From Phoma sp. XZ068 (lineage: Eukaryota; Ascomycota; Dothideomycetes; Pleosporales; Didymellaceae): a DNA stretch of 64,000 nt. The stretch lies in contig RBKR01000027.1 in NCBI GenBank assembly GCA_004835665.1, positions 248,001 to 312,000 of the forward strand, in the 5' to 3' direction. A program made the position numbers and the translations under genes. Positions 19,358 to 30,671 of the stretch are shown here, piece by piece (positions within the stretch are counted from its first letter, which is position 1; the number at the start of each line of letters is the position of its first letter). The notes below the pieces were generated by a model, which did not search any database, was not told the DNA's origin, and worked only from the letters and a program-made list of their open reading frames with translations.

Positions 19358-22168
19358 CTACTCCCAAGCCTTCCACTCCCTCTCCAACATCTTCAGCTCC
19401 TCCTTCGCCCTCTCATACCCCCTGCCCCCCTTCTCCTGCCCAGCCAACCACCCCAGCAGACTCCGCCGCTCCTTGGCAAATTGCACCTCCTTCCTCTTGC
19501 GCTCCAGCACTTTGCGCTCGAGGTACTTGAAATCGTCCTCCTTGGCGCTAACGTCCCACACCTTGCGCATGCGCGGACTATACAGCGCACAGCTGCTGCC
19601 CAGCTCGAGGTCCTCGTTGGGCACGAGCTGGATGCTCTTGTTGACGAGGCGGGGGAGGGCGCTGGATTTTGCGGCGACGGCGGGCCAGATGACGTCGTCG
19701 TAGCATTCTTCGCAGACGGTGAATTCGGGGAGTTCAGGGATGAAGTGCCATGCTTTTCGCACAAAGGCTTTGTTGCGCGCGCACTCGCCTTTGAATGCGT
19801 TTTCGCGCGCCATCTTGATGAATCTGGTTATGTTTGGGCGTTGGCCTGTGGACTGGGCTTCGGCGTCTATTTCGACGAGGAGGTCGAGGTATTTGGGGAA
19901 GCGGCGGGAAGATACGCGGAGACTGCATAAGTGTTTGTCAGGTCCATAGCCGGGAACGGATGAAGGTGGCAAGCGTGTGAAGTATCCGCGGATGGTCGGG
20001 AACAAAATCTCCAGCATTTTGACGTCCGCCGCGCAGACGGCGAAGTTAGCGATGTGCAGTCCATCGCGCTGATCGGCTATGCCGTACCACGACACGCGGT
20101 CGGCGCTGAGTTCACGGTCGCCTGGACAGGGACGGTCTGAGTCGGAAATATCGGCGAGTGCGTAGAGGAGGTCGATGGATGGGCGACGTTGCTTGATAGT
20201 CAGGAGCCATGCGAGACGCATCCATGCGCTGTTGAAATCACAGAAACGCTCCGTTGGGCGCTCATACCGGCGAGTCTGTGAGAAATGGTTCGCGAAGGGT
20301 GTATCTGCAAATACGCCATCATAGCAGGAGGGACAGATGTCGAAATTGCGGTAGCCGGAGAGGGAGTACCAGTCGTCGTATCTGTCGGTCGCGGTGGGCC
20401 TGGAGCAGTTTGGAAGGGGCCTGTCACGGAGTGTGGAGGTTCTGCTGGATCTAGTTCGGCCATCGATGCTGTGCTTGGAGTCGGCACTATTCGACCTGCT
20501 TCGCCTTATTCGGGGTGCTTCTTCAGGCCGTGGCGTTCTTGGTCTCGCAGACCGCTCGCGGAATCCATCGCCCTGACGAGGTGAATTGGGTATTGCTGGT
20601 GATGCGACTCTTGGTGCATCTCTGAAGATCTGTCGAGGAGATGAAGCAGAGGAATGATCAAACTGATAGAGCTCCTCTCCTGGCATCCACACGTCGGCAT
20701 GGTGATCCTCCACCGGATAGGGTAGGGGGTTGCTAGGCCTGACTGGCGATGGACTTTGAACGTCTACTCGAGGTGGCGGAATCTGGATCGTCTCGTGCCT
20801 TCCAAATCGTGAAGGGGGCCTTGAACGGTCATTGGTACTGACAGGTGGGTATGTGGAATGCCAGTCTACCTCGGTAATCGGTACCTGGCGAGGAGAAGGA
20901 GGTTTAATTGTAGTCGACCATGCCAACGGCGAAGCTGGTCGAGCAATATTGCCCCTTGAGGAAGGGCGAGATCCGGGAGGTGACTCGCGTAGTCGTGGTG
21001 GAAGCTTAGGGGATGATGCACGGTGCAGCGGCGAACTAGCGCGATCGGATGGACGGGAGCTGTTGGCATAGGCGGTGTTCACAGGAGCAGGTCTCGACTG
21101 CCTCTTCTCACTGCTGACTGAAGACGATGAAGAGCGGGGAGATTGGTAGTACGAGGTGTCCTTGGACGAACCTGGAGAATCTTGGTATGCTGTGCGGGCA
21201 GTCGGCGGTCGCTGTGAGGAATCTTGTCTGGCTGGTTCAGGCCTTGGTTGTGCCTCGCGCAAGTTTGTCCTCAGATCTTCCTTTTGAGAGTCGCTCTTCA
21301 CAAAGCTGTACCGCGCAGGTTTACGCTCGTTCGTCCGAAGATGCGCGATGCTCTCACCGTCTGAGGCGGAGTCGTCGAAGACATCGTTCTTGGCCGACTG
21401 GGGAGCTGACCGTGTGAAGGACTCGCGCCGTGTGCGTATAGGTATCGAGTCTGACGGCCTGGCACTCTGATCCTTCTGTGCATCCCATTCGCGGCCGGCA
21501 GTAGTCCTAGGCTTGCTGGTGTTGGCAGGCGTAATGGGCTCGGGCGAGAGCATAAACGCAGCAGATGCGGGCGCGGTTGATTCCTTCTGCGGTGTATACG
21601 AGTACGGCGTTGAGACACGCTTGGTGAATAGAATGGGGTCGCTCTCGACATCAGTCTTCAGGTGAGGCATATTTCCACGCTCTGCAAAGCTCCTCCGTCG
21701 TGCGCCGTCCGCACTGGATGCTGCGTTGAGGCCATTTTCGCCAGATGCAGGCACAAAGACATAGCGTCGGTCATCGCTGTCGGGCTGTTCGATGTCGTCC
21801 AGCAGAGACTCTTGATCGACGGTGCCCCGCGTGTTGATCGGCGGCTCACCCTCATCGGACCCCACCAACGACGATAGCTCTTTCGTTGCCGCAACGCTCT
21901 CGTCCTCGACAGCTGGCGACGGCGGCCATGTGGCTTTTCGGGTGCTTGTGCGGTGTCGAGGAGGTGCAGCTGACCGTCGAGGGCCGCCGGCGTCGTATGG
22001 GTCGTAGTAGGATTGATACTGGTAGCTGTTCATGCCCCGCATATTCGGCTTCTCGCGCGGAGGGGACGGGGGAGCATGGCGTGAGGTCTGCGGCGCTATG
22101 TCGCGAGGCCGCGAAGAATACGTTTCATGGCGGGGGCGGTAGTAGCGGTCGTGGTCTGTGTAAGACAT
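19358..22168 (-). CDS. Large disordered conserved protein with two Cys-pair motifs
   Basis: The ATG at 22168 (MSYTDHDRYYRPRHETY) gives 936 aa in one exon; in-frame sequence extends upstream to 22276 but has poor composition. The first ~600 residues are low-complexity, rich in Ser, Pro and Arg, with many RSSSSVSSEKR-like and PSSRGNIARPASP-like stretches. The last ~330 residues look folded: FDICPSCYDGVFADTPF, then FCDFNSAWMRLAWLLTIKQ, then the second pair TVCEECYDDVIWP. The paired CxxC units suggest one zinc site shared by distant segments. The C-terminus is a charged helix rich in Lys, Glu and Arg. I recognise it only as a conserved fungal hypothetical protein. Confidence 0.85.
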   Translation of the reverse strand: MSYTDHDRYYRPRHETYSSRPRDIAPQTSRHAPPSPPREKPNMRGMNSYQYQSYYDPYDAGGPRRSAAPPRHRTSTRKATWPPSPAVEDESVAATKELSSLVGSDEGEPPINTRGTVDQESLLDDIEQPDSDDRRYVFVPASGENGLNAASSADGARRRSFAERGNMPHLKTDVESDPILFTKRVSTPYSYTPQKESTAPASAAFMLSPEPITPANTSKPRTTAGREWDAQKDQSARPSDSIPIRTRRESFTRSAPQSAKNDVFDDSASDGESIAHLRTNERKPARYSFVKSDSQKEDLRTNLREAQPRPEPARQDSSQRPPTARTAYQDSPGSSKDTSYYQSPRSSSSSVSSEKRQSRPAPVNTAYANSSRPSDRASSPLHRASSPKLPPRLRESPPGSRPSSRGNIARPASPLAWSTTIKPPSPRQVPITEVDWHSTYPPVSTNDRSRPPSRFGRHETIQIPPPRVDVQSPSPVRPSNPLPYPVEDHHADVWMPGEELYQFDHSSASSPRQIFRDAPRVASPAIPNSPRQGDGFRERSARPRTPRPEEAPRIRRSRSNSADSKHSIDGRTRSSRTSTLRDRPLPNCSRPTATDRYDDWYSLSGYRNFDICPSCYDGVFADTPFANHFSQTRRYERPTERFCDFNSAWMRLAWLLTIKQRRPSIDLLYALADISDSDRPCPGDRELSADRVSWYGIADQRDGLHIANFAVCAADVKMLEILFPTIRGYFTRLPPSSVPGYGPDKHLCSLRVSSRRFPKYLDLLVEIDAEAQSTGQRPNITRFIKMARENAFKGECARNKAFVRKAWHFIPELPEFTVCEECYDDVIWPAVAAKSSALPRLVNKSIQLVPNEDLELGSSCALYSPRMRKVWDVSAKEDDFKYLERKVLERKRKEVQFAKERRSLLGWLAGQEKGGRGYERAKEELKMLEREWKAWE

Positions 22169-23593
22169 GTACAGGAGAATCAGGTCAGACGATGTAGTGA
22201 GAGTGCTCTCGCGGGGGCATGAGGGCGGACCAGATGAGCCCGTGACAGGAGCGCGAGACAACGGGGTCGGCTGCAAACAAACAGTATGCAGGCGTAGGTT
22301 GTATTGATCTAAAGAAGCTTCTAGGGAGGATGCGTAGGATTACATAGCGAGGGGCAATGCTCGAATGTTGAATCGCCCTTCTGCTCAGTGACGCACCTCG
22401 CCTTGCGCTGACCGCGAGTCCCGCCTTGGGAACGCGCGCGAAGCACAAAATGGCAAGGCGCCCTTGCTACCCGAGCTTAGCGACCTTCTAGCTCGTGTTC
22501 CTGGATGTCTTCCACCGCCAGTTCGCGAGGCTTTGAGATGCGACTGTGCAGTGGTTTTGAGGATTTGGAGTGTTTCCAACCCCCCTTTGTCTTCTTCAAC
22601 ACGTTGAATGTCTTAGACTTGCAGCAGAATCAACTCGGTCTTCCCTGAGCACCTTTCTACGCCCGCGTATTTTTATCATCAGCGTCCCTGCATGGTTACA
22701 CTGATCACCTCTGCGTAACATTCGCTACCACACCTCGCATCGCACCAGCGTTAAGCTTAACATCCGTGACACCTCGCAGCTGAGACTCCTGCGCGCATGC
22801 TTTACCCCATTTCACTCCTTCATTTTGGTGTTACTCACCTTCAACAATGTAATGTCCATGTTTGGTACGACAGCGGCTCCCGCCGAAAAGACGGTCAACA
22901 GCCCCATCCGTGCACTGCACAGCCACCACATCACCTGCATCACGCGAAGCCCTACAAAGAGCCGCATTGCCGGTCAATCCACATGGGCAAGTCCTCGCTG
23001 CTTATTCTCTCCTCTTCATAGCGACAAGGCGGATTCCACGGCTGCGCTGTCGGCTTCGTGCGCTGTTGAGCGCCGAAGGTCCGCGATGTTGCAGAAACGT
23101 GCTGCCGTCATAGCCTGACCTTCTCCCGTGCTGTGTTTGGTGGCTGCTTGCTCAGCTCAGTCTCTCGATGATACACTTGATGTAGCACATAATTTCTGTT
23201 GGCGCAATGGAGCGTAAAGCAGAGGCACGGGTGGCGTTGATTAGCAATGCACGAGTGGTTACGAGACGCGCTGATTTACATGCAGACCTAACATTCTTGG
23301 CTTACACACTATCAAAACAGAATGCCTCCCACGACCGTAACGAACGAAATGAAACTGTACATGTAGATACCGCCATTCCAGCTACATCATGTACATATCC
23401 ACCAAACGCCCACACCTAACGTTCCACGTTCCACGTTTCACACAACATTATCTCCTACGCGTCGACCGAACTATGGTCAAGTATCAGGGTATATCGCACT
23501 AGAGATGGTAAGAAATAGCCAGATATGGCGTTGCGTCGCAAGGACGGTAAAATGGCGTTGAGAAGATAAGTGGCGCTAAGACACCAATGGCGC
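22169..23593. other. Intergenic between two minus-strand genes, 1.4 kb
   Basis: This holds the promoter of the 936 aa gene and the 3' flank of the RGS gene. ORFs of up to ~100 codons are present on both strands without recognisable motifs. No repeat or RNA gene was seen. Confidence 0.5.
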
Positions 23594-25094
23594 TTAGAAA
23601 AAGTTGCCCGCGGGAAGGGCACAGAAAACACCGACGGTGACACCGCCAATGATGAGAGACCCGAGAATGGCCTGGATGAAGATGGTGTCTTGAATCTGGC
23701 GGAGAGCAGGCTCCTGGATCCAGACCTCGCGGTCAAAGACCTTGCGAATGACGTTGCGCTTCTCGTATTTGGCGACCCAGGGCTCGTCCTCCCACGAGTT
23801 GCTGGATGCGTGCGAGCCGAGAGTGTCGGCCGAATCCATCTTTGCATCGTAGCCTTGCGGCTCATCGTCAGAGGTGAACAGCTCCCATGGTCGCAAGTGG
23901 CGGTGGTGCATGCCGTGGAGGACAACGCACATGCCCTTCCAAGCAGCGATGAGTGTCGAAATGCCGATGACGAAGCCAATGAGTGAAATAGCTCTCCATC
24001 CACGACCAGCGCTGCTCAGAGTCAGGACGATGGCGACAACGAGGCCTGCGACAATGCCGCCGACACCCAATCCGCGCGCGAAGACAACACGAGGGCGGTT
24101 GCCGTTGCAGATGGTCCAGCGGATGAAGTTGGGGTGGGCCTGGCAGCGGAGCGACCATTCAACGGTGGTAATGACATCCTTGAACGCAGATGGATGAGTA
24201 GTGTTCTGCAGTGCGTGAAGCAGCGCAGTGCGCTCCTTTGAGGAGAGGTTGAGTTGACGAGATCCGCCATCGGCGATGTAGATCGAGATGATGCGGTTGA
24301 CTTCCTCGCGGTACGGCTGCACGGTTACTGTGATGTATGAGCGTTTAATTCCTAAGAGAGTGGCGAACGTCAGTATAACTCACAAGGCTTCCATTTGAGC
24401 CCCGCACTCTCAAACGCACCTGCAGCACGTTCAGCGTGGTTCACTTTGCCGGTAGTCATGCTCTCATCATACGAATCGAGCGACTCCTCCCGGCGCTGTG
24501 GCTCACTTGTTGGCGTGTGCGGTGGAGTGAAGAATGGGTTGTTGCTGTTACTCTTGTCGCTGGTCTTGACAGTCTTCTCGCTAGCAAAGTCGGTGCCCTC
24601 AAGCATGGCGGATGCATCTTCGTGCGCCATTTTGGCGGTGAGCTTCGGTGCCTCGCCATTGCTCTTGTCGCCAGTCCACTCAGGTGAAAGGGCCTTCTCG
24701 CTCTCAGGCAGCTCATTGAAGCGCTTGCTGTAGTCGCGATACCAGAGGAAGAATTGGAGATTCTCTGCAGATAACTCGATGTACTTCAGAAAGTTCATGA
24801 AGTCACGAACAGTGCAGGGCTGCATGTGGTCAGCATTGCACATCACTCAAACGTTGGATGCCCGGGTTGCGGGAATGGCTGACACCAGATACGAGACATG
24901 GTGAGACTTACAGGACAAACACCTCCGGAGATGATGCGGTCGAAGGACAGAGCCTCAGGGATGCCATGGGACATGCCACTGCTACCAGAGCGGACAGACT
25001 CATGGATGGACAATTGCTTGTGCTCGCCAGTTACTGACTCGCTGGATGAACCAACCTGCCTCTGAGGGCGGCGGTAGGCGAGGTTGTAGACCAT
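23594..25094 (-). CDS. RGS-domain multi-pass membrane protein (Rax1/RgsC-like)
   Basis: Exons are 24912..25094, 24384..24819 and 23594..24327, giving 450 aa; introns are 92 and 56 nt. Splicing joins GGVCP to PCTVRDFMNFLKYIE and then KWKP to LTVQPYREEVNRI. The RGS domain spans about residues 50-250 and starts with CTVRDFMNFLKYIELSAENL. It is interrupted by a long Ser/Pro/Thr insert (NPFFTPPHTPTSEPQ) and resumes with PYREEVNRIISIYI and HPSAFKDV. Three hydrophobic segments follow: GLGVGGIVAGLVVAIVLTL, ISLIGFVIGISTLIAAW and IFIQAILGSLIIGGVTVGVF. This architecture matches Rax1 of yeast (bud-site landmark) and RgsC-type proteins of filamentous fungi. Whether it acts as a GTPase activator is unknown. 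Confidence 0.85.
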
Positions 25095-28052
25095 GGTGTA
25101 TGGTGTGGTATTGTGGCCTGATTTTCGGGTGACGATACAACTAAGTCGCGTGGGGCGTTGAATGAGGCAGGAATTACTCTGTTGTTAAGCAACCACAACG
25201 AGGGCCGTGGGGAGAATTAGTGCAGGCAATTCCAGTAAGCTGGGCGAACACTTGATTCGATAGCGGGCTGACAGTAAGCCACGCGAGCTGGCGGGAAGAT
25301 AGATTGTAGACTAGATCGATACGGACGGGTATCCGCTTGGAGTGGTGGGAGTGCACTGGCGATCCGTGGGGAGTAAATGGACTGGGCACACAAGGCGGAG
25401 GGAGAGCGTGGCTCGAGCCAGATATAAGTAGTACACGCGAGAAACTACAGAAAGCACTGTGCGCCGGTCTCGACGCGCAAGATCATGGCGACGGTCTGGC
25501 AAGCGCAGAGGTAGCTGCACCTGCCTCCATTGGCGGCGGTTCCCCAATCGGGCTACGAAGCATGGCAGGGTCAACGCCCGTGGTTGCACATGGGATCCTC
25601 GAGGTCGCCGAGCAACAGGCGCGCCCCGCAACACCTCAAAGTGACGCTGGTTCAGCGCGCCTTCCAACTTTGTTTCTCGTCCTGGACATGCAGATTGTGG
25701 ATGGAGCTGAACTCCAATCCCCGTCCGCGTGTATGCATAAGCCTCGGCAATCTGGGCAAGGTACACGCCGATCTCCCAGCTTATCCCTCTTCGGGGCAGG
25801 CGCTGACCGAACAACGCAAATCTGGTTCTCTAGCGACACAGCTCGCGCAAGCACTTGACGATGCGTGGCGCCTGCCGGACTGCTTGTCACCCTGGCTTGG
25901 GCGGAGACCGAAATGAGGACTCGACAGAGCGCCGTTGTATCTCGTTCCCAACGTTCGTAAGTGTGTGGAGAAATCTCGATCGTGAGATGCAGAGCGAGGA
26001 CACGAACCTGCAACGTACAGATGGTTGTTCTGCAGTCGACGGCTGGCATGACGTTGTTTCAGACAGCCACACTTCGGACAAAGCCATGGCAAATGTCACT
26101 GATTGCCATCGTAGGATGCAAATCCATGCCAGCCGGACATGGATCCGCGGGTGCTTTCCGTTGATTGGAGCGAGGATGCAAGTGTCCGCGATTGGTACCA
26201 GATGGTCCTCGAAATTACCTATGAAAGCTACCAAACTTTGCCTATCACGCTGTCAATTGGTTCAAGTAACCATTATCCATACTGATCGCCAGAGCATACT
26301 CGGCCCTTCACCACGTTGCGAGTTGCATGACTTTCGGTACTTCACGAGTCGCCATTGCTCTTTGCAGATAGAGAAACGCTGGCGGCGATCTGTCAAGATC
26401 CGGATACCCTGCACTGGCTCGATGCACGGCTGCAACACGGGAAACAGCAAATCTGCCGCTGACGACCTCATACAGCTGTTTTCGCTTACACTTGACACTG
26501 CCAACAACGCCATTTGCGGGAACTACAGCGCCTCACATCGCAGAGCTCACGCCTTCCAATCAATCGCACTCCATCCATAAATCGACTCAACAGAGATTGA
26601 AGGTAATATCCGGCACGGAAAGCCCGCTCAGGGGCTGCAGCATGTGAAGGGACAACTCTGGTTCCCGATGGTCATGATGGATGCCGCTTTCCCGCGATCT
26701 CTGGCTGAATGAGCGAGCTTCTCACCGACCGAGTCAAAACTTGAATATCTTGAAAGTCAATTGTGTCAGTCACTGACCGCATTGGGGGTTGCAGACAGAT
26801 GATAGACGTTCACTACTGCAACTTTTGCCTATCGATAATGCACCATCTGTGTCAGATCACACAATCGACAGCTCACAAGCTTTCGTTACGACTCGAGACT
26901 TCGCCGGTGCGTGCCGTGCTGTGCAGCAGTTCACCCAAATATGCGCAAAAGGCCGTGCTTCATCCTCACGGACCCTCCTCTGCCCCATCGTGGCAGCAAG
27001 AGCTGCAAGTCACTCCCTTTGACATCGGATTTAAGTCTGCAGCCTGACATATTTGCGACTCATGGCCGTGCAGATATCAAAGGGCCGCAAATCGTCCATT
27101 CAAACAATCATCAGTCACCACAACCTCGTATTTTGTCTCCATCTCCTGCATCGGCGAATTTTGTCGCGTTCGCTTAGTTCACCTCTGAACAGTGGAGCCC
27201 GTTGTGGGGCCAGTCGGCAGCACAGCCAGTGCACGGCTCAGATCGAACCCTTCCCAGATGCAAATCTGGCGGTCCCTTTGTTTTATGGATACCGTTTTTG
27301 AACGATTTGAGGGACTACGCAAATCTCGACTCCAGTTCGCTACAGCTAAAAATGAGCGGAAACTAAACAAGAATAGCAGTTAATTTGGTAGAGAGTACGA
27401 GATTTGCCACGTGGTAAGGGGACGATCAAACGAGATACGGACGATCACGACGGTGACTGATGCAGGAAGTCTGGCGACTGCCGCGTGTGCCACGAGGTGA
27501 TTTTTCTTTTTGGAGACCATAGGAGCGATCAAAAGGTTGTGCGACATTGTGGTGGGCTTCTAGATGGGAAAAGGAATGATGCGGTGAAGAGAGGGCCCAC
27601 CATTCGGTGTTCAACGAACTCTAACTTTACGCGCCGGGTGCACGTATCCTGCAGAGATGTGGACAAGTCGAGAGCTATCCTTTCAGTCGACGATAGGATA
27701 TAGCCACCCGATGGTTTCGAGGCCTTCAGCTGAGTTCATCGACGCATTTGTCTATTTTACAGTAGCTCGGTTGTAAGGTAGCTTGAAAACGACGCATGCG
27801 TCGATGAACTAGCTCAGCTGAAGGTCTCCAAACCAAGTTTACTACCTATGTGAATGGCGAACAAAGGCGGACACTACCATCACATACCATATCTCTGCAA
27901 ATCGTTTACATCCTTTGTCTGTCTTTCCGCAATACCGGGCCTGGTCTTTTTCCTTTGTTGATTCTGAACCTTTACGGCTTCGATCTATGCTGAACGAGCC
28001 TTGCATCGTCCCTATCTACTTCTTCCTTTATCATCGCGGCTTCGGGGGAAGG
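25095..28052. other. Gene-free stretch, 3 kb, containing an inverted repeat
   Basis: Long overlapping ORFs occur near 25.3-26.6 kb (up to 241 codons), but their translations are Cys/His/Arg-rich without domain signatures, as expected for shadow or chance frames. The only structure I could identify is the inverted repeat at 27713-27834, listed separately. A decayed transposon is possible, but no transposase motif was read. Confidence 0.5.
27713..27834. repeat. Imperfect inverted repeat with internal palindrome
   Basis: The left arm 27713-27747 and right arm 27796-27834 are reverse complements apart from two substitutions and a 4 nt insertion in the right arm. The shared core is CCTTCAGCTGA plus GTTCATCGACGCAT. 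The right arm begins within a perfect 14 bp palindrome, CGACGCATGCGTCG, at 27790-27803. The spacer is about 48 nt. It could fold as a cruciform or RNA hairpin, or be the end of a small inverted-repeat element. No flanking target-site duplication was identified. Confidence 0.75.
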
Positions 28053-29352
28053 CTACTCAGACAGCAGCTGCACTTTCTGTTTCGTTATGGGCCTTTTGAT
28101 GCCTCTCGCTCTGCTCCGAGTATATTGTTCTACGTCGATTGTCAATTGCGCGGCACCTTCCCGCCGATTATCAGTGCAAAATACTTGGTGCCGAACACCT
28201 CTTCCTTTCTGTAACCCGGAGGTGTGCAATGTGCGGCCCAGCTCAGATGATTGACCTTCTCGAAATGGGAACTTCCATGCCATGGTAACCATCTTTGTAT
28301 TGAGCGCAGTTTCCTCCATACGACTTTGCAAATCTAGCTGGTGATGGGTTTGGAAGATCAGGTGCGACATGTAGACTGCGATTAAACGGCCTAAGAAGTG
28401 AGCCCCCAGCCGCCCTATCCACGGTTGAGAATCCGGCAGGTCATTCTCGAGCATTGAGTCTTCCACGAGTCTTGTGGTTGTGCTTCCGTCAGGAACGAGG
28501 TGGATCTCGATGTTGGCATAAAGCTTGTGGAGACGCACAGTAGGTCCAAGTACCTTGGTGATTTGCTCCCTATAGACTTCTTCTTGCCGACAAAGCTCCC
28601 TCCTTGCTATGTCGTCGAGAAGCACAGGCGTCGAATGATGGTGTCTATCGCAGCGCCGTCGACGGGAGATACATCCGTACTGGTGCCAATTGTGCTCCAC
28701 TGGTGGTAACAAGAACGGGGCCTTTACGCTGATGATCGGGGTACCCAGCGTCGTCGAAGGTGCTATAAACGCCAAGCGATTAGGCTGACATGCCTCCTCG
28801 CCCGATTTACTGCCTTGTGATATATCGCTGACCAATTTCACTGGCTCTTCTTTGCTGATGTTGCCTAGATATATTCGCAGCCGTCTTGTAGCCTCCTGGT
28901 CTATCTCTTCCTTCAACTGTCGACATGATAGTAAAAAGCCGGCGTAGCCTGAGCAGCCATTGAACGGTGGCAGAGTCATGTGTGAATATATCTCAAGACG
29001 AACATCATGCGTGAGGCGAGTCAGGAACGAGCAGGAATGACACTCATTGTGCATTGAGGCGAAGACGCAAGGTTGCTGGCGATGACAGAGTGTAGTTGCC
29101 TGGGTGGCGTTCTTATACATGTTGCAACCGAGGCTGGACGCCTGAAAATATGGTTAGGATGCCTTACAAAGCCGCATTTAGGTCAGATACCGAGAAAAAA
29201 GCATCGAGCATATCTTTCCTTGCTCCCAAACCATCAGAGTCTGCTATGTTAAATCGAAGTGAAATCAGGTCGTAGACTGCATCACTGCTGACATTGTGTT
29301 TGTTGCTTGCCTTGGTAACTAACAAGCGGATTGCCTCCACGCGAATTTCCAC
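28053..29352 (-). CDS. Unknown fungal protein with N-terminal F-box-like segment; 5' end unresolved
   Basis: The main exon is 28053..29141. A second, upstream exon 29191..29352 joins it through a 49 nt intron (donor GTATCT, branch CCTAAC, acceptor TTTTCAG) that keeps frame: ...MLDAFFS then ASSLGCNMYKNATQ. The upstream exon has no ATG in frame, so a further 5' exon is expected beyond 29352; alternatively translation starts at the ATG at 29120. The main exon contains SFLTRLTHDVRLEIYSHMTLPPF and then FLLSCRQLKEEIDQEATRRL, the form seen in many Dothideomycete F-box/2EXR-like hypothetical proteins. The rest is without known motifs. At least 355 aa if started at 29120. Function unknown. Confidence 0.65.
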
Positions 29353-29789
29353 ACCTGAACAGAATATGTTGTTTTACCTGTTACCGTTTGTCATGGATAC
29401 ATCAAACTATTCAAACGACCAAGTGTGCAAATCTTCAATCAGCTTGGCCGATACACGCTACAACACTTACACTACAATTAGTTCACACAACATCCTCTTA
29501 GCAAAGTCTGTCAGATAGCACTAATTGCATGGTTCAACACTATGTTAAACAAAATATGAATGTTCTAGCAATACTCAAGCACCTACTCTGCCTTTTTTCC
29601 ACACCTTTTGACAATGAAAGACGGCATTACAATTCTCGCAACCACGACAGCTTGCTTAACAGGACATATGAATGAAACTTACAAACACGTACTGTACAAA
29701 AGCCACCTAGCGTTCACAATCTCTATCAGCCTAGCAACACGAGCATTCTCACCAGCAGTGCATCTTCCGATTATAGAACCGTGGTGATT
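29353..29789. other. Intergenic between divergent genes
   Basis: This is 437 bp, A/C-rich towards the right. It may contain the missing first exon of the minus-strand gene; the ATG-containing stretch near 29394 (minus strand, MTNGN) is a candidate but its donor would leave too short an intron. Confidence 0.4.
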
Positions 29790-30671
29790 ATGGCTTCACA
29801 GTATCCAACTCCGTATCAGCCTCTTATGCACAGCCGCAGACAAGACCCACAACTAGAGTACGAAGCTTTACTTCTTGAGAATCGCATTCAAAGCCAAGTT
29901 CTCACCACTAAAATCGGTACCTTTGCGACACTCAAGCACGCGCAGGCTGCTGCTCAAAGTGTCCTCATGTCTATGCTGGACCACTACGTATCAGATGGTT
30001 GGCAAGGATATTACTACAAAGATATCGATCTTCAGCTGAGGGGGTTGATCACTGGGTTTACAGGTGCCCAAGGATATGAGTGCTTGAGCGAGGTTCACAT
30101 CTATGCAAGAAAACAGCTGTACGAGCCGTTTCAAACCCAGTTGGATGATACTGGTGAGATGTGGACGCGTTCAACTGGACATCATCCAATCCATACCAAT
30201 ATAGGCTACAATATCAGCACCAGCAGTATCAAATCCCCTGCTGCAACTGACGAGCCAACTCCATCGCGCTCGCCGAACCTCGTTTCGCAACCAGAGCAAG
30301 ACGGCGGACAACCAGCTTCGACGTGGACAAACAGCTTCTCGCAAACTCGCCCTATTTACCCTGATCGCCCAGCGTACTTCATACCACGTCCATCTGCGCA
30401 GTATGACCACGCAATGAGCTTCTCCACTCATCGCGGCAGCCCCACAACGAACAAGGGTGCAGGCAAGCGGAACTGGCGATGGAAATCTAAGCCGAATCAA
30501 AAGGGTAAACAAAATCGCGCTTCTAGGGGTCAACAAAGCAGTTCAGAAACTCGTGGTTCTGTAAGCACGTCTCGGGGAGGAAGTCATGATGTCGGCGAGC
30601 GTTATCTAGGACAGAGGCACTCATCTGATCACTTGCCAGCGGAAGTTGGGCAGGTTCAACAGGCTTCCTAG
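29790..30671 (+). CDS. Lineage-restricted hypothetical protein with basic Gly/Arg/Ser tail
   Basis: The ATG at 29790 (MASQYPTPYQPLMHSRRQ) gives 293 aa in one exon. Residues 20-115 look folded and helical: EYEALLLENRIQSQVLTTKIG, AQAAAQSVLMSMLDHYVSDGW, then GFTGAQGYECLSEVHIYARK. The second half is disordered, with Pro/Ser/Thr stretches and a basic tail RNWRWKSKPNQKGKQNRAS followed by Ser/Arg/Gly repeats, suggestive of nucleic-acid binding. No known domain was recognised. It sits in a gene-poor region next to decayed sequence, so it may be an orphan or fast-evolving gene. Confidence 0.6.
   Translation: MASQYPTPYQPLMHSRRQDPQLEYEALLLENRIQSQVLTTKIGTFATLKHAQAAAQSVLMSMLDHYVSDGWQGYYYKDIDLQLRGLITGFTGAQGYECLSEVHIYARKQLYEPFQTQLDDTGEMWTRSTGHHPIHTNIGYNISTSSIKSPAATDEPTPSRSPNLVSQPEQDGGQPASTWTNSFSQTRPIYPDRPAYFIPRPSAQYDHAMSFSTHRGSPTTNKGAGKRNWRWKSKPNQKGKQNRASRGQQSSSETRGSVSTSRGGSHDVGERYLGQRHSSDHLPAEVGQVQQAS

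Noticed and set aside
25855..26580. 241-codon ORF in the 25-28 kb desert
   Set aside because: Starts without a supporting context, rich in Cys, His and Arg, no repeats of a domain pattern, and overlapped by ORFs on the other strand.
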